Of a stretch of DNA of 64,000 nt, positions 52,913 to 62,523 are shown piece after piece (position 1 is the stretch's first letter; each line of letters begins with the position of its first letter). The translations under genes were made by a program, and so were the position numbers. Under the pieces are notes generated by a model, which saw only the letters and a list, made by a program, of their open reading frames with translations, was not told the origin of the DNA and did no database searches. This DNA comes from Bin87 sp965221295 (GTDB taxonomy: Bacteria > Chloroflexota > Dehalococcoidia > Lucifugimonadales > UBA3495). The stretch spans positions 62,001 through 126,000 of the forward strand of contig OZ244879.1 in assembly GCA_965221295.1 (NCBI GenBank), read 5' to 3'.

Positions 52913-54199
52913 ATGACACTTCGGCCCAATTCGCTCTACTACGGTTGGATTGTAGCCGCCGCGTCGGGAAGCATCGGGTTCGCCAACGCCGCGTCCGCCA
53001 TATCGATACTGACCATATTTGTCGTCCCCATGTCCCGGGAATTCGGATGGGGGCGCGCGGAGATTGCCGGGGCCACATCGCTGGGCGCGATCCTGGGAGC
53101 GGCGTTGGCGCCTTTCATCGGTCGATTGGTGGACCGATTCGGTTCGCGGTTGACGTTGGTGATCAGCGGGGCTGTCATCGGCTTTGGCTGCTTGTACCTG
53201 TCGATGGTGCAAACTCTGGCTGGGTTCTACGTAGCCTTTACGATTTCGCGAATCGCGGATCAGGGCGGAGTCAAAATAGGAACGTCCGTCGCTGCCGGCA
53301 AGTGGTTTCAAAGGTATCGGGGCCGGGCTACCGGCTTGGTGTTTCTGGTCGAGACAATGGGAGTCATAGCGCTGGCTCCCATGACGCAACTGGTGATCGA
53401 CCTATCCGGGTGGCGTTCAGCCTGGCTGTCCTTGGCGGTTGTAATGTTTCTCTTGGGGGTGGCCCCGGCCGCCATTTGGGTGCGCCGACAACCGGAAGAC
53501 ATGGGGTTGCTGGTTGACGGCGGGCCCGCCAATAATGCGGCTGGGAGAATCGGGTTGGAACCGATCGCCGGCGAAGCGCCATCGCCATCGGTGACGTTGC
53601 GTCAGGCGGCCGGCGCTCCGCCTTTTTGGATCGCGCTGGCATCAATGTTCCTGGGCAGCAGCGCGATGGCCGGGCCCGGGCTACACCTTGCGCCGTACCT
53701 GACGGAGCGGGGCTTGGATTCGACCGCGGTGGTGACGGCCATCAGCGTCATGGCCACATCGGGCGCCGTTGGCGCGATTTTAGCTGGCGCTGTCGCCGAC
53801 CGTGTTTCGCCCCGGTGGTTGATGGTAACGCTGTACCTGGCGGGTACGGTGGCGTTGCTGCTGCTCGTCGGGGCGGATACACTGCTTGAGACCTATGCGG
53901 TAGTGATCCTAATGGGGTTGATCGGTACTGGGATCAACACGTTGGCGCCATTGATGTGGGCGGCCAACTACGGGCGTGGGTCCCTGGGATCGATTCACGG
54001 AGTTGGCCGGGCGTCGCAGGTCTTGGGATTCGCGGTGGGGCCGCTGGTGTCTGGGATCGCCTACGATAGCTCCGGCTCCTACCGGGATGTGTTCTTGGCG
54101 CTGGCCGGCGTGGCGCTGGTGGCGGCGGCGTTGATGGGCGCGGCCGGGGCCGGGGCGGGAGGCCAAGCCGCGGCACGGGGCGGATCTGGCCAGGATTAG
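52913..54199 (+). CDS. MFS transporter
   Basis: The product is 428 residues with 12 predicted membrane helices. LYYGWIVAAASGSIGFANAA starts the first, and GRLVDRFGSRLTL is the MFS loop 2-3 motif. It is close to oxalate/formate or monocarboxylate-type MFS proteins; the substrate is unknown. ATG 52913 is preferred over GTG 52895, although neither has a strong ribosome site. Its stop overlaps by 4 bp the stop of another MFS gene on the opposite strand. Confidence 0.88.
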   Translation: MTLRPNSLYYGWIVAAASGSIGFANAASAISILTIFVVPMSREFGWGRAEIAGATSLGAILGAALAPFIGRLVDRFGSRLTLVISGAVIGFGCLYLSMVQTLAGFYVAFTISRIADQGGVKIGTSVAAGKWFQRYRGRATGLVFLVETMGVIALAPMTQLVIDLSGWRSAWLSLAVVMFLLGVAPAAIWVRRQPEDMGLLVDGGPANNAAGRIGLEPIAGEAPSPSVTLRQAAGAPPFWIALASMFLGSSAMAGPGLHLAPYLTERGLDSTAVVTAISVMATSGAVGAILAGAVADRVSPRWLMVTLYLAGTVALLLLVGADTLLETYAVVILMGLIGTGINTLAPLMWAANYGRGSLGSIHGVGRASQVLGFAVGPLVSGIAYDSSGSYRDVFLALAGVALVAAALMGAAGAGAGGQAAARGGSGQD

Positions 54200-55593
54200 G
54201 AATCACCAGCGGAGGTGGCCGCCGGCGCCGAGACCTGGGTGGTTTCCGCTGGGGTGGTAGGAATTTGGGGGCGTTTGGCGAACAGGAAACAGACCCCACC
54301 CATGAAATTGAACCCAGCCAAGACCAGGAAGGCGTTGGTGTACGAACCCTGCCAGTCGTACATGTAGCCAGCGAATGGGCTTGAAAGCAGCAGCAGTCCG
54401 TTCATCGGTATGGTGCTGATGCCCAGGATCTTGCCGAAGTTGCCGCGTCCGAAGTATTCGCCTCTGATGGAAGTGGTGAGCGGATTGCGCCCGCCAAAAC
54501 CAATTCCGAATATGACGGCGAAAGAGTAGAACATCCATAGCTCTGAGCTGAAGGTGAGGAGGACAACCGCGCTGGCCTGTATCGTAGTGAACACGAACAG
54601 GCCCACCCGTTTGGGGAACCGATCTCCCACATACCCGCCCACAGGCTGCGAGAACATGGAGATCACGGTGTACAGGATGACCACTGTGCCGGCGTATTCC
54701 TGGAATCCCGCGTCCTTCAATAGCAAGCCCAGGTGGGTGAATATGGCCAATATGATCATACTGGTCATGCCGTGGCCGACCGCGATTAACCAAAAGGCCG
54801 GCGTTCTCACCGCCTGCTGGGCCGTTAGGCCCTGGGGTTGGACCTGGTTTGTTGCGCCACGGCGGGCCTGCTGAGGCAAGGAGCCCTCGACCTGAAGTCC
54901 CATGTCCTCGGGACGGTTGCGGATCAGGTAGGAAAGCGGGAGGGCAACCGCCAGGATGACGACCGCCAGGATCAGGGCGACATTTTCCCAACCAATGGCT
55001 CGGCCGATGTTCAGGGTATGGTTGGTAAAGGGAACGCCAATGCTGCCGTTGATGCCGAGGTCGATGAGAGGGATTACCAGCAGCGCGCCGCCGCGGCTCA
55101 TGAAGTTGGCCCAGCCCATGGCCGACGCCATTCGCCGCGAGAACCAGTTGTTGATGGTGGTCATCATGGGCACCCAGCTGCCCATGCCCTGACCAGCGGC
55201 CATGACAATGTAGGCCACGTAGAACATATAGAGCGGCGCGACCGGCCAGAATCCAGCGTCGATCTGCCAGAAGATCAGAAAACCGATACCCAAGATGATG
55301 AACCCGATGAGCACCATCTTGCGGCCCCCGAGTTTATCGGTTAGGTAGCCTTCAATGGGCCCCATCAAGCCGCCTTCAATGCGGGTCAAGGTGAGGGCGA
55401 GGGATAGTTGTCCCCGCGGCCAGCCGAACTGATTCTCCAGGGCCACTGCCCATAGCGTCATGGCGTGAAATAGCGGCACGGTGGCAATTGTCATCACAAA
55501 GCCGGTTGCGATGACGATGTACCAGCCGTAATAGATGTTGGGCCGGCGGAATCCGAAACGCGAGCCGCCGGAAGGCGGCGTCAAGGTAGTCAT
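54196..55593 (-). CDS. MFS transporter
   Basis: The product is 465 residues with about 12 membrane helices. IYYGWYIVIATGFVMTIATV begins the first and GYLTDKLGGRKMVLIGFIIL is the MFS signature loop. It belongs to the same broad group as the convergent transporter at 52913, and both share the central RPEDMGL segment (residues near 225), so they may be distant paralogues. The C-terminal tail is Thr/Ala/Ser-rich. No ribosome site is clear before ATG 55593. Confidence 0.88.
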   Translation of the reverse strand: MTTLTPPSGGSRFGFRRPNIYYGWYIVIATGFVMTIATVPLFHAMTLWAVALENQFGWPRGQLSLALTLTRIEGGLMGPIEGYLTDKLGGRKMVLIGFIILGIGFLIFWQIDAGFWPVAPLYMFYVAYIVMAAGQGMGSWVPMMTTINNWFSRRMASAMGWANFMSRGGALLVIPLIDLGINGSIGVPFTNHTLNIGRAIGWENVALILAVVILAVALPLSYLIRNRPEDMGLQVEGSLPQQARRGATNQVQPQGLTAQQAVRTPAFWLIAVGHGMTSMIILAIFTHLGLLLKDAGFQEYAGTVVILYTVISMFSQPVGGYVGDRFPKRVGLFVFTTIQASAVVLLTFSSELWMFYSFAVIFGIGFGGRNPLTTSIRGEYFGRGNFGKILGISTIPMNGLLLLSSPFAGYMYDWQGSYTNAFLVLAGFNFMGGVCFLFAKRPQIPTTPAETTQVSAPAATSAGDS

Positions 55594-55855
55594 GACAGAA
55601 GGTAGAACGTCGTCCGCCGCAGGCGGACAGGTTCGGTGGCGCCGCTCATTCTACGCTTTCTGCGAATATGGACACAAGGCATAGTGCATGATCTCGAATA
55701 TCACGACACGTGCCCGGAAACCGGCGGCTTGAGATAGCCACTCTGCTCCCGTCGCGGCGACCAAGAGCATAACAACCAGCAGGGGTTGGCGCTCGAACCA
55801 CAACCATGACGCGGCTAGACGATGGGCGGCGAGTCTAACGCGTCGGCATTCCAGA

Positions 55856-56359
55856 TCATTGGGTAGACTCCTCCGGTGGAAGCAGGTCCGCAAGAGCAAT
55901 GCCTTTTTCCGCAGCGACCTTAGCCAGCCATGTATTGTAGCGTTGCGCGGCTTCTGCTCGACCGACAGCTCGGCCCTCGGTACGGCCCTCAGCATGGCCT
56001 TTGGTACGGCCCTCAGCATGGCCCTCGGCGCGGCCCTCAGCATGGCCCTCGGCGCGGCCTTCCGCCAAGCCTTCGGCGCGCGCCTCTGCCCGCATTTTCG
56101 CCCGCCACTTTCGCCTTTCATCCAATGCCCAAAACATAAGCCTTGCTCCTCTCTCCGCCAGAACGGCCACCATAGCGTACAATACGGCGGCCAAGTCGAC
56201 CAAGCCGGATGCCGCTTCAAGATTCACCGACGATAACCAGCGCTCTTGTTGCGTCCAGTATGTTAGCAAAGTCGTCGTCGCGAAGATTCCGAACGGGGCG
56301 ACCATCGCGTGACGCCGCAACCATCTCCTTTCCCACCAATCACCCATTGCGTTCTCCAC
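55856..56359 (-). CDS. Membrane-associated protein with AEGR/AEGH repeat tail
   Basis: The product is 167 residues, or 163 from ATG 56347. Two hydrophobic segments are near residues 20-35 (APFGIFATTTLLTYW) and 50-70 (GLVDLAAVLYAMVAVLAERG). A helical tail follows with repeats AEGRAEGHAEGRAEGHAEGR. It ends WLAKVAAEKGIALADLLPP. Such repeats occur at the ends of Rpn/DUF4351-like proteins, but no nuclease domain is seen here. Its function is unknown. About 260 bp downstream (55594-55855) hold no clear gene. Confidence 0.6.
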   Translation of the reverse strand: MENAMGDWWERRWLRRHAMVAPFGIFATTTLLTYWTQQERWLSSVNLEAASGLVDLAAVLYAMVAVLAERGARLMFWALDERRKWRAKMRAEARAEGLAEGRAEGHAEGRAEGHAEGRTKGHAEGRTEGRAVGRAEAAQRYNTWLAKVAAEKGIALADLLPPEESTQ

Positions 56360-56498
56360 AGTTTAGCATCGCCGACGCCGGTCCCGCCAAGACTGCGGCC
56401 CGGCGTCGATGGAGATGGTAGCAAGCTTTGCCCCTCCGCCGTAACCAGCCGGGCGTCACCAAATTGCAGGTCAACATGGCCGGACATGGGTTCAGTGG

Positions 56499-56515
56499 TA
56501 CAATCGCGTTACAAT
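56499..56515 (+). promoter_or_regulatory. Twin TACAAT boxes before the ThDP-enzyme gene
   Basis: TACAAT at 56499-56504 and again at 56510-56515, 28-44 bp before ATG 56543. No -35 fits well. Confidence 0.35.
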
Positions 56516-56542
56516 CCCAACTCCGCACGAGGTTCTTTGACT

Positions 56543-58210
56543 ATGAGCATTGATGTTGCGACTGCCATTGCGCGAATTTTGAAACAGGAAAGCGTCGAGT
56601 GGGTTTCCACCTTCCCGGTCTGCCGGGTGAACAACGCTTTGGGGCGCGAGGGCGTGCCCATGATCATGATGCGGGACGACCGCTATGCCGTGGCCCTGGC
56701 CGACGCCTATTCCCGGGTAACGGGCGGCGACCGTATTGGCGTGTGCACGGTGCAGGGCGGAGTGAACGGCGCCGGCCTACAATATGCCTATCCCGGTTTG
56801 GCCCAAGCTTTCGAGGACAACTCGCCGATGCTGTGCATCACCGACGGCGTTCCGGCCGGTAGTTCCGAGAACACCCAATTCGACGTGACCACCAGCCTTA
56901 AAACCGTGACCAAGTGGTTCGGTTACATCGACCGCCCAGAGCGAACGCCCGAGTTTCTCCGGCGCGCGTTCTCGATGCTGCGCAGCGGCCGTCCCGGTCC
57001 AGTGGTTTTGGCGGTTCCCAACGCCGCCGGCATCTACGACGAGACCGTGGACCAGTACCATCCCGTCCGCGGTTACCGGTCGGCCCCAGACCCTTCGGAC
57101 GTCGTCCAAGCCATCGACTTGCTGATGGGCGCCGCGAATCCGTTGATCTACGCCGGCGAAGGGGTTATCTACGCGGGAGCTTCGTCGGAATTGGTGGCCC
57201 TGGCAGAGCTATTGAACGCGCCGGTGATCACCACGCTGAAGGCCAAGGGCGCCTTCCCGGAAAACCACCCGCTGTTCGTGGGCGTGCGCGGCGAGCATCC
57301 CATCGCATACCTGAACAAGAGCGACGTGATCCTGACGGTGGGCAGCAGCCTGTCGCCAGGGCGGTTCACCCACGGCATACCCAACGCGCCCAGCAAGACC
57401 ATCATCCAGTGCAACCTGGACGAGTTCCACATCAACCGTATCTTTCCGACCCATCATGCGGTACTGGGCGACGCCAAATTCACGTTGCAGGCGCTGGCCG
57501 ACGAGGTATCTGGTCGCACCAACGGCGCGGGCCGTCCCGCCGGCAACGTGGTGGCTGAGGTGCGGGAGGCGCGAGACGCCGGCCTCGCAGAGTATCGTGA
57601 GGCCATGGCCTCCAGCGACGCTCCCATCAATCCATACCGCGTGTTCGGCGACATGATGAAGGTATTGGACCCATACAAGTCATTCGTGACCCATGATTCA
57701 GGCAACACGCGAGACCAATTGAGCACGGTGTACGACACGCTCATCCCGCGGGGTTTCCTGGGCTGGGGCAACATTTCGACGTTGGGTTTCGGACTGGCTG
57801 GCGCCATGGCGGCCAAGTTGGCCTATCCCGACCGTCAGTCGGTGGCGGTAACCGGCGACGCGGGCGTTGGGTACATGCTGGGCAACTTGGAGGTTCCGGT
57901 GCGGCAGAACCTGGGCATCACGGTGGCCCACGTCGCCAACGGCGGGTTCGCCGGCTATGGTCCCGGATTCTGGGGCGACGGACACGATCCGTTCACCCAC
58001 CGGGTGCTGGGACCGGAGGACGTGAACATGTCGCGGGCCGTGGCCGAGATGGGACTCTACACCGAGCGGGTAACGGAGCCTGCGGACGTGATACCGGCCT
58101 TCCAGCGGGCGTTGGCGGCCAACGAATCAGGGCAGCCGTCGTACTTGGAGTTCATTTGCTCCCAGTACCCACGCTACGGCGGCTTCGCGCCCAGCTCCAT
58201 CGCTCACTAG
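56543..58210 (+). CDS. Thiamine-diphosphate enzyme, acetolactate-synthase-like
   Basis: The product is 555 residues with the three domains of AHAS-type enzymes. The cofactor region is VAVTGDAGVGYMLGNLEVPV with VANGG. In the N-terminal domain the usual RHE...A motif, whose Glu activates thiamine diphosphate, reads MRDDRYAVALADAYSRVTGG, so Asp46 stands where Glu is expected. It also lacks the usual FGxPG. It is therefore probably not a classical acetolactate synthase, but a decarboxylase or lyase of unknown substrate. ATG 56543 follows GAGG. A terminator follows the gene. Confidence 0.88.
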   Translation: MSIDVATAIARILKQESVEWVSTFPVCRVNNALGREGVPMIMMRDDRYAVALADAYSRVTGGDRIGVCTVQGGVNGAGLQYAYPGLAQAFEDNSPMLCITDGVPAGSSENTQFDVTTSLKTVTKWFGYIDRPERTPEFLRRAFSMLRSGRPGPVVLAVPNAAGIYDETVDQYHPVRGYRSAPDPSDVVQAIDLLMGAANPLIYAGEGVIYAGASSELVALAELLNAPVITTLKAKGAFPENHPLFVGVRGEHPIAYLNKSDVILTVGSSLSPGRFTHGIPNAPSKTIIQCNLDEFHINRIFPTHHAVLGDAKFTLQALADEVSGRTNGAGRPAGNVVAEVREARDAGLAEYREAMASSDAPINPYRVFGDMMKVLDPYKSFVTHDSGNTRDQLSTVYDTLIPRGFLGWGNISTLGFGLAGAMAAKLAYPDRQSVAVTGDAGVGYMLGNLEVPVRQNLGITVAHVANGGFAGYGPGFWGDGHDPFTHRVLGPEDVNMSRAVAEMGLYTERVTEPADVIPAFQRALAANESGQPSYLEFICSQYPRYGGFAPSSIAH

Positions 58211-58237
58211 ACGCGAACGCCCCGGCGAGACAATACG

Positions 58238-58272
58238 AAGCGGGCCAGAGGAAACGCCCCTCTAGCCCGCTT
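58238..58272 (+). terminator. Terminator after the ThDP-enzyme gene
   Basis: AAGCGGGC (58238-58245) pairs with GCCCGCTT (58265-58272), and the inner AGAGG pairs with CCTCT, followed by CCCTTT. Confidence 0.65.
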
Positions 58273-58573
58273 CCCTTTGGCGCAAGGTATCGGAACGTTC
58301 AGCACCGCTTTGAAACTTGGCAACCCTCAGGGTGGACGCTGCGAGGCAATGAGGAGCTGGCCCGCGCAGACGCCTAGACTGTTGGCTCGAAGGCTCTGGA
58401 CAGGCTGAGCATGCTTCCCTCTTGTCCAGTTTGCCTTGGAAAGCATAGCTGTGGATCGGGCTTTCAATCGCGAGGGCGGGTAGACTTGACCGTAGTCGGA
58501 GACAGAAGTGGGCAATGGGGGAACCGACGCGTTTTCGAGGTGCGGGATTAGCGCAAGTGGCTAAAATTTGAAA
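58273..58573. other. Intergenic region, no gene seen
   Basis: About 300 bp of lower-GC sequence. CTGGACA (58396-58402) and TGTCCAG (58423-58429) can form a stem. No coding or RNA gene is recognised. Confidence 0.35.
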
Positions 58574-59059
58574 CTAGATCATTCTGGGTTGGCTTATCTG
58601 AGGTTCGCAGATAAGAAGCCCAACGATGGCTGAGAATTTATGCAGACTTCGATCGTAGGTGTGAAACGCGTCCACCTGAAATCCTGATTGCGCTAGCCAC
58701 ATTGCAGTTGACAAGTGCACTGCGTCCAGGGGCTTCAAGCTCCAGCCTTGAGCAATTGCGTTTCTTATCATGGAGCGCGCTTGCCGGCCGATGCCGTCGT
58801 GAAATTCCACCATGGAGACAGCGTTCGGATCGTTCCAGAGGTTGTCTATTTTTTGCTCCTCTTGCGGGTCTAGAACTCTGCGCGCCTGCTCGGAAGCGGC
58901 GAAGGCGACTTCAACCTGAGTAAGGGCTGATGTGTAAATTGCTACGCTACCATTGGCGGTCATGTTCAACAAAGCATCCAAAGTGGGCATGCGGTCAGGG
59001 TGCCCGTTGATGTATGAAAGAAACAGGTTGGCATCCCAATAGATGAGGGTGTCCGGCAT
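58574..59059 (-). CDS. PIN-domain protein, possible toxin
   Basis: The product is 161 residues. PIN-domain acidic residues are D9 (IYWDANLFL), E50 (TQVEV), D112 (LDAVHL) and D136 (TYDRSL), so a metal-dependent RNase site is complete. VapC-type toxins have this fold. ATG 59059 overlaps the upstream stop (TGATG), so translation is coupled to the 247-residue partner. The gene is richer in A/T than its surroundings. Confidence 0.8.
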   Translation of the reverse strand: MPDTLIYWDANLFLSYINGHPDRMPTLDALLNMTANGSVAIYTSALTQVEVAFAASEQARRVLDPQEEQKIDNLWNDPNAVSMVEFHDGIGRQARSMIRNAIAQGWSLKPLDAVHLSTAMWLAQSGFQVDAFHTYDRSLHKFSAIVGLLICEPQISQPRMI

Positions 59060-59802
59060 CAGGAATCCCTCAATAGGCGTATGGCGTCCTCAGGCAGAGG
59101 GGCGCCGGTTCGCCATGGCGCTGCCCCTCTGGCCTCAAGGTAAGATCCGGGAGGGGTGTCGCCTAGTGTCTCCACGGCGACTATTTGCCTGATAGCGATT
59201 GGACGTCGGGTCTCAGCTTCCCTAGATATACGACCGGTTACAGTCGCTCGGCGACCCCAGGCTTCCCGCATTAGTTCCTCTTGGCCTACGGCCAAATAAC
59301 AGGCCACCGCTTTATCGTGAAGGGTGTCGTAAAGGTTGAACCGCAAGCCGCCGCGGTTGCTCAATGTTTGTACCGTCCCAGTAATTGCGCCGATAGCCAT
59401 AGCCGGAGCAGGGCGGGTTGGAGTCCGATCGGGCACGTAGATCGTGTAATCGATATCTGGCGTTTCAAACCTTACGTAATCCGTATTTCGGGTCAATTCT
59501 CGAATTGCGTAAGCAGCTGTTAGAGATCGTTGACTAAGTTGCGGCAGGTCGTTTCCCTGCGATAGCGCGGCGCCAATCCTTTCGTAGTGATTGACGATCT
59601 GCTCCACCGTGGCCGGATTGTTACATTCACCGCGGAGGGTTACGACCGCGCTGCCGGGCTGCAAATCCTCAACTACCCAGGCAACACCGGCGGTTCTGGG
59701 CGTCAGCGCCGCGATCAAACGTCGGAAAGCAGCCACCCCGTGCTCAAGGCGCTCAATCTCGACGCGCCCTCCGAGCTCAAATGTGAGCGTATTCTTGGCC
59801 AT
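59059..59802 (-). CDS. Protein of unknown function coupled to the PIN-domain gene
   Basis: The product is 247 residues. It begins MAKNTLTFELGGRVEIERLE; the first half includes VAWVVEDLQPGSAVVTLRGE and a helical segment, and the second half has GTVQTLSNRGGLRFNLYDTL and GRRATVTGRISREAETRRPI followed by AIRQIVAVETL, a beta-rich part like a small OB or SH3-type barrel. It does not resemble known VapB antitoxins and is three times longer. Gene order and the 1-base overlap suggest it controls or guides the PIN protein. Confidence 0.7.
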   Translation of the reverse strand: MAKNTLTFELGGRVEIERLEHGVAAFRRLIAALTPRTAGVAWVVEDLQPGSAVVTLRGECNNPATVEQIVNHYERIGAALSQGNDLPQLSQRSLTAAYAIRELTRNTDYVRFETPDIDYTIYVPDRTPTRPAPAMAIGAITGTVQTLSNRGGLRFNLYDTLHDKAVACYLAVGQEELMREAWGRRATVTGRISREAETRRPIAIRQIVAVETLGDTPPGSYLEARGAAPWRTGAPLPEDAIRLLRDS

Positions 59803-59945
59803 CTTGATCCCTTTGCTCCACTGTCGCCCATTTGGCGTCGACAGAGACGGAACCGTTGTATTGATATCCAGATCGCCATCGCCGTTTTATCAATCGCGAT
59901 TTCCGCCCCCACAATGCAACCGCAGACTTCTTTGCCAGACACCCC

Positions 59946-60746
59946 CTACCCTCCCAAGAAGCCCTCCACCAGGGTTACGAACCGCTCGGTGGCTTCCAGT
60001 TCGGGGTGGTGGCCGCAGTTTTCGATGATTTCCAAGCGGCTGCCTGGGATGCGACGGTGGTACTCCTCGCCCGCGCCCACCGGCACGATGCGATCCTGCG
60101 CGCCCCAGACCAGCAGCGTCGGGATGCGTTCGAGGCGGTACACCTGATTCACCAGCGCAGGGTCGTGCATGTACGGCCGCCACGCCACCCGGCAGGTCGT
60201 CTCCATGCCGCTCTCCCACCGTTCCAGCACGTCCTCTTCCGGTTCGGCGGGACAGACGGTTCGGTACTCCGGCGTGCCGTCCGGGTCCAGCAGGGAATCG
60301 CGGATGAACATGGGCGGCGTAACCTCGAAGATATCGTAGATCTCGCCGCCGGGCGGGCGAATGCCGCCGGCGCCCACCAGGATCAGGTGGCCGAATTGCT
60401 GCGGACACATGGTGGCCAGCTCGGCCGCGACCCATCCCCCGAAGGAGAATCCCATCAGGTCAGCGCCCTCCAGGCCCAGCTTGTCCAGCGCGCCCAGGTA
60501 CCAGATGGCCAGGTCGTGTATCTTCATCGACCAGTCCAGCTGGTCGGAGCCGCCGATACCGGGCAGCGACGGGATGTGCAGGGTGTGATTCTGGGCCAGG
60601 GCCTGGTGGTAACGCAGCCAGCCGGGATGCCCCAACTCGTCGGGCAAAATGACCAGAGGGGAGCCGGACCCGCCGGTGACCACCTCCACGTTAACTCCCG
60701 ACACGGCGGTGATGTTGGTAGTCCAGGGCTGCGTTGCAGTTGTCAT
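59946..60746 (-). CDS. Alpha/beta hydrolase
   Basis: The product is 266 residues. The nucleophile is S101 in LMGFSFGGWVAAELA; the acid is in WGAQDRIVP and the base in ENCGHHPELE. It matches C-C-hydrolase or esterase-type alpha/beta hydrolases. ATG 60746 is chosen; a TTG at 60767 is possible. The substrate is unknown. It diverges from the amidohydrolase gene across repeat block E. Confidence 0.88.
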   Translation of the reverse strand: MTTATQPWTTNITAVSGVNVEVVTGGSGSPLVILPDELGHPGWLRYHQALAQNHTLHIPSLPGIGGSDQLDWSMKIHDLAIWYLGALDKLGLEGADLMGFSFGGWVAAELATMCPQQFGHLILVGAGGIRPPGGEIYDIFEVTPPMFIRDSLLDPDGTPEYRTVCPAEPEEDVLERWESGMETTCRVAWRPYMHDPALVNQVYRLERIPTLLVWGAQDRIVPVGAGEEYHRRIPGSRLEIIENCGHHPELEATERFVTLVEGFLGG

Positions 60747-60952
60747 AGCGTCAAAATTCCTTGGCAAGGTTCCCCCTCGCGTGGCGAGAGGGCAGGGTTG
60801 GGGAGATCGCTAACATCATAGCCGGCGGCCCGGAGTCGCGCAAGTTGAAACCCACCCACCCTGCGTTCGGGCCGGCATTGTTCCCGCGCCCAGGATGGTA
60901 ACGCGACCCCGTTGGCCATGGAGCGCCTCTCTTTCATTGCGCGCCTCCCTAT

Positions 60953-61487
60953 CTGTCATTGCGAGCGCAGCGCGGCAATCCCGCTGAACTCAACCAACGG
61001 CCTTTAGCCCTCCGACGAGCTTGCCACGGCCTACGGCCTCGCAATGACAGTCGAGGGACGCTCCTCTTTATCTGTCTTTGCGAGCGCAGCGCGGCAATCT
61101 CGCTGAACTCAACCAACGGCCTTTGGGCACGCCGACGAGCTTGCCACGGCCTACGGCCTCGCAATGACAGTCGAGGGACGCTCCTCTTTATCTGTCTTTG
61201 CGAGCGCAGCGCGGCAATCTCGCTGACCGCAACCAACGGCCGTTCGCCCTCCGACGAGATTGCCACGGCCTATGGCCTCGCAATGACAGTCGAGGGACGC
61301 TCCTCTTTATCTGTCATTGCGAGCGCAGCGCGGCAATCTCGCTGAACTCAATCAACGGCCGTTCGCCTCCCGCTCCCGGCGGCCGTTCGCCCAGGCAGCG
61401 GGATTGCCGCGTCGCTGGCGCTCCTCGCAATGACAGTTGGGGAGGCGCTCCTTGCAATGACAGTTGGGAAGGCGCTCCTTGCAATGA
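60953..61487. repeat. Palindromic repeat block E: 119-120 bp tandem units
   Basis: Left ends CTGTCATTGCGAG (or CTGTCTTTGCGAG) start at 60953, 61072, 61192 and 61311. The first three units end in a shortened right arm GGCCTCGCAATGACAG; the fourth is full length (61311-61436). Two extra half ends CTTGCAATGAC follow to 61487. ORFs here are repeat products. Confidence 0.93.
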
Positions 61488-61600
61488 CCGGTGAAGGCGG
61501 CGGATCGAGGCGCATCTGGTATCATCCGTGCGGTGGCGGTCGATGCCGACGCTACTGAACTAACGCCAACGCTTCACCGATGCCAACAAGGAGCTGAACC

Positions 61601-62455
61601 ATGGCCACGCAAACCCTGACCATTGACTCCCAGGTGCATGCCTACGAGCGCAACCGACCCGAACGCCCGTGGATCGGCTTTCTCACCGGGCCCGACGAGG
61701 TTACGGGCGATGACATGGTGGCCGCCATGGACGCCGTGGACGTGGACGGCGCGCTGCTGATCTCTCCCTTCTCGCTGTACGGATACGACGCCAGCTACGC
61801 CCTGGAAGTGTACGCCCAGCACCCCAGCAAGTTCGGCCTCATCCGTCCTTTCGACCCTAATTCCGACAGCATCGACGCGGACATGGCGGCGTGGACTTCC
61901 ACTCCTGGCGTGGTGGGCGCGCGGATCATGCTGGCCAACTCCGACTACGAAGCCGTCCACCCTGGGCTGAACGGCATCCTGGCGGCTGGCGGCCGGGCCG
62001 GCGTTCCGGTAAACGTCATGGCGGCGGGCCGGTTGCCGTTGCTCCGCGAGTTGGCCCGGCGCAACCCCAACACGCAAATCGTCATTGACCACGTGGGGCT
62101 GGCCCAGCCTTTCGACCCGCCTCCGCCGGCCGAACCCTTCGCCGACCTCGCCAACGTCCTGTCCCTGGCGGAACTGGACAACGTGGCGATCAAGATTTCC
62201 GGCGCCGGCACCCTGTCCCACGCCGGCTTCCCCTATCCCGACATCTGGGAGCCGCTGGGCCGCATCTTCGACGCCTACGGCCTGGAGCGGTGCCTGTGGG
62301 GCACAGACTGGACCCGGGCGGTGAAACTGCTCACCTACGAGCAGGGGGTGGAGGCCTTCCGCCTCACGGACACGCTGTCGGACTCCGACCGGGCCATCCT
62401 GATGGGCGGCGCGTTGGCCAACATCTACAAGTGGTCGCCAGTGGTGGCCGAGTAG
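61601..62455 (+). CDS. Amidohydrolase family protein (PDC lactonase-like)
   Basis: The product is 284 residues with the amidohydrolase-2 TIM barrel: IDSQVHAY (D9, H13), IVIDHVGLAQP, VAIKISGAGTLSHAG and LWGTDWTRAV, whose Asp is the catalytic one. Relatives hydrolyse lactones such as 2-pyrone-4,6-dicarboxylate, or decarboxylate aromatic acids. ATG 61601 follows AAGGAG. Its context is only repeats, so its pathway is open. Confidence 0.88.
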   Translation: MATQTLTIDSQVHAYERNRPERPWIGFLTGPDEVTGDDMVAAMDAVDVDGALLISPFSLYGYDASYALEVYAQHPSKFGLIRPFDPNSDSIDADMAAWTSTPGVVGARIMLANSDYEAVHPGLNGILAAGGRAGVPVNVMAAGRLPLLRELARRNPNTQIVIDHVGLAQPFDPPPPAEPFADLANVLSLAELDNVAIKISGAGTLSHAGFPYPDIWEPLGRIFDAYGLERCLWGTDWTRAVKLLTYEQGVEAFRLTDTLSDSDRAILMGGALANIYKWSPVVAE

Positions 62456-62523
62456 CCAACGAGGTCGTGGCCCCACTGTCATTGCGCCTTCCCCATCTTG
62501 TGGCATGGCGAGCGCCCGTTTTT

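Noticed and set aside
55651..56220. 189-codon ORF overlapping the AEGR-repeat gene in another frame
   Set aside because: Its first half is only the repeat read out of frame. The last 65 codons have a hydrophobic stretch but no start or ribosome site.
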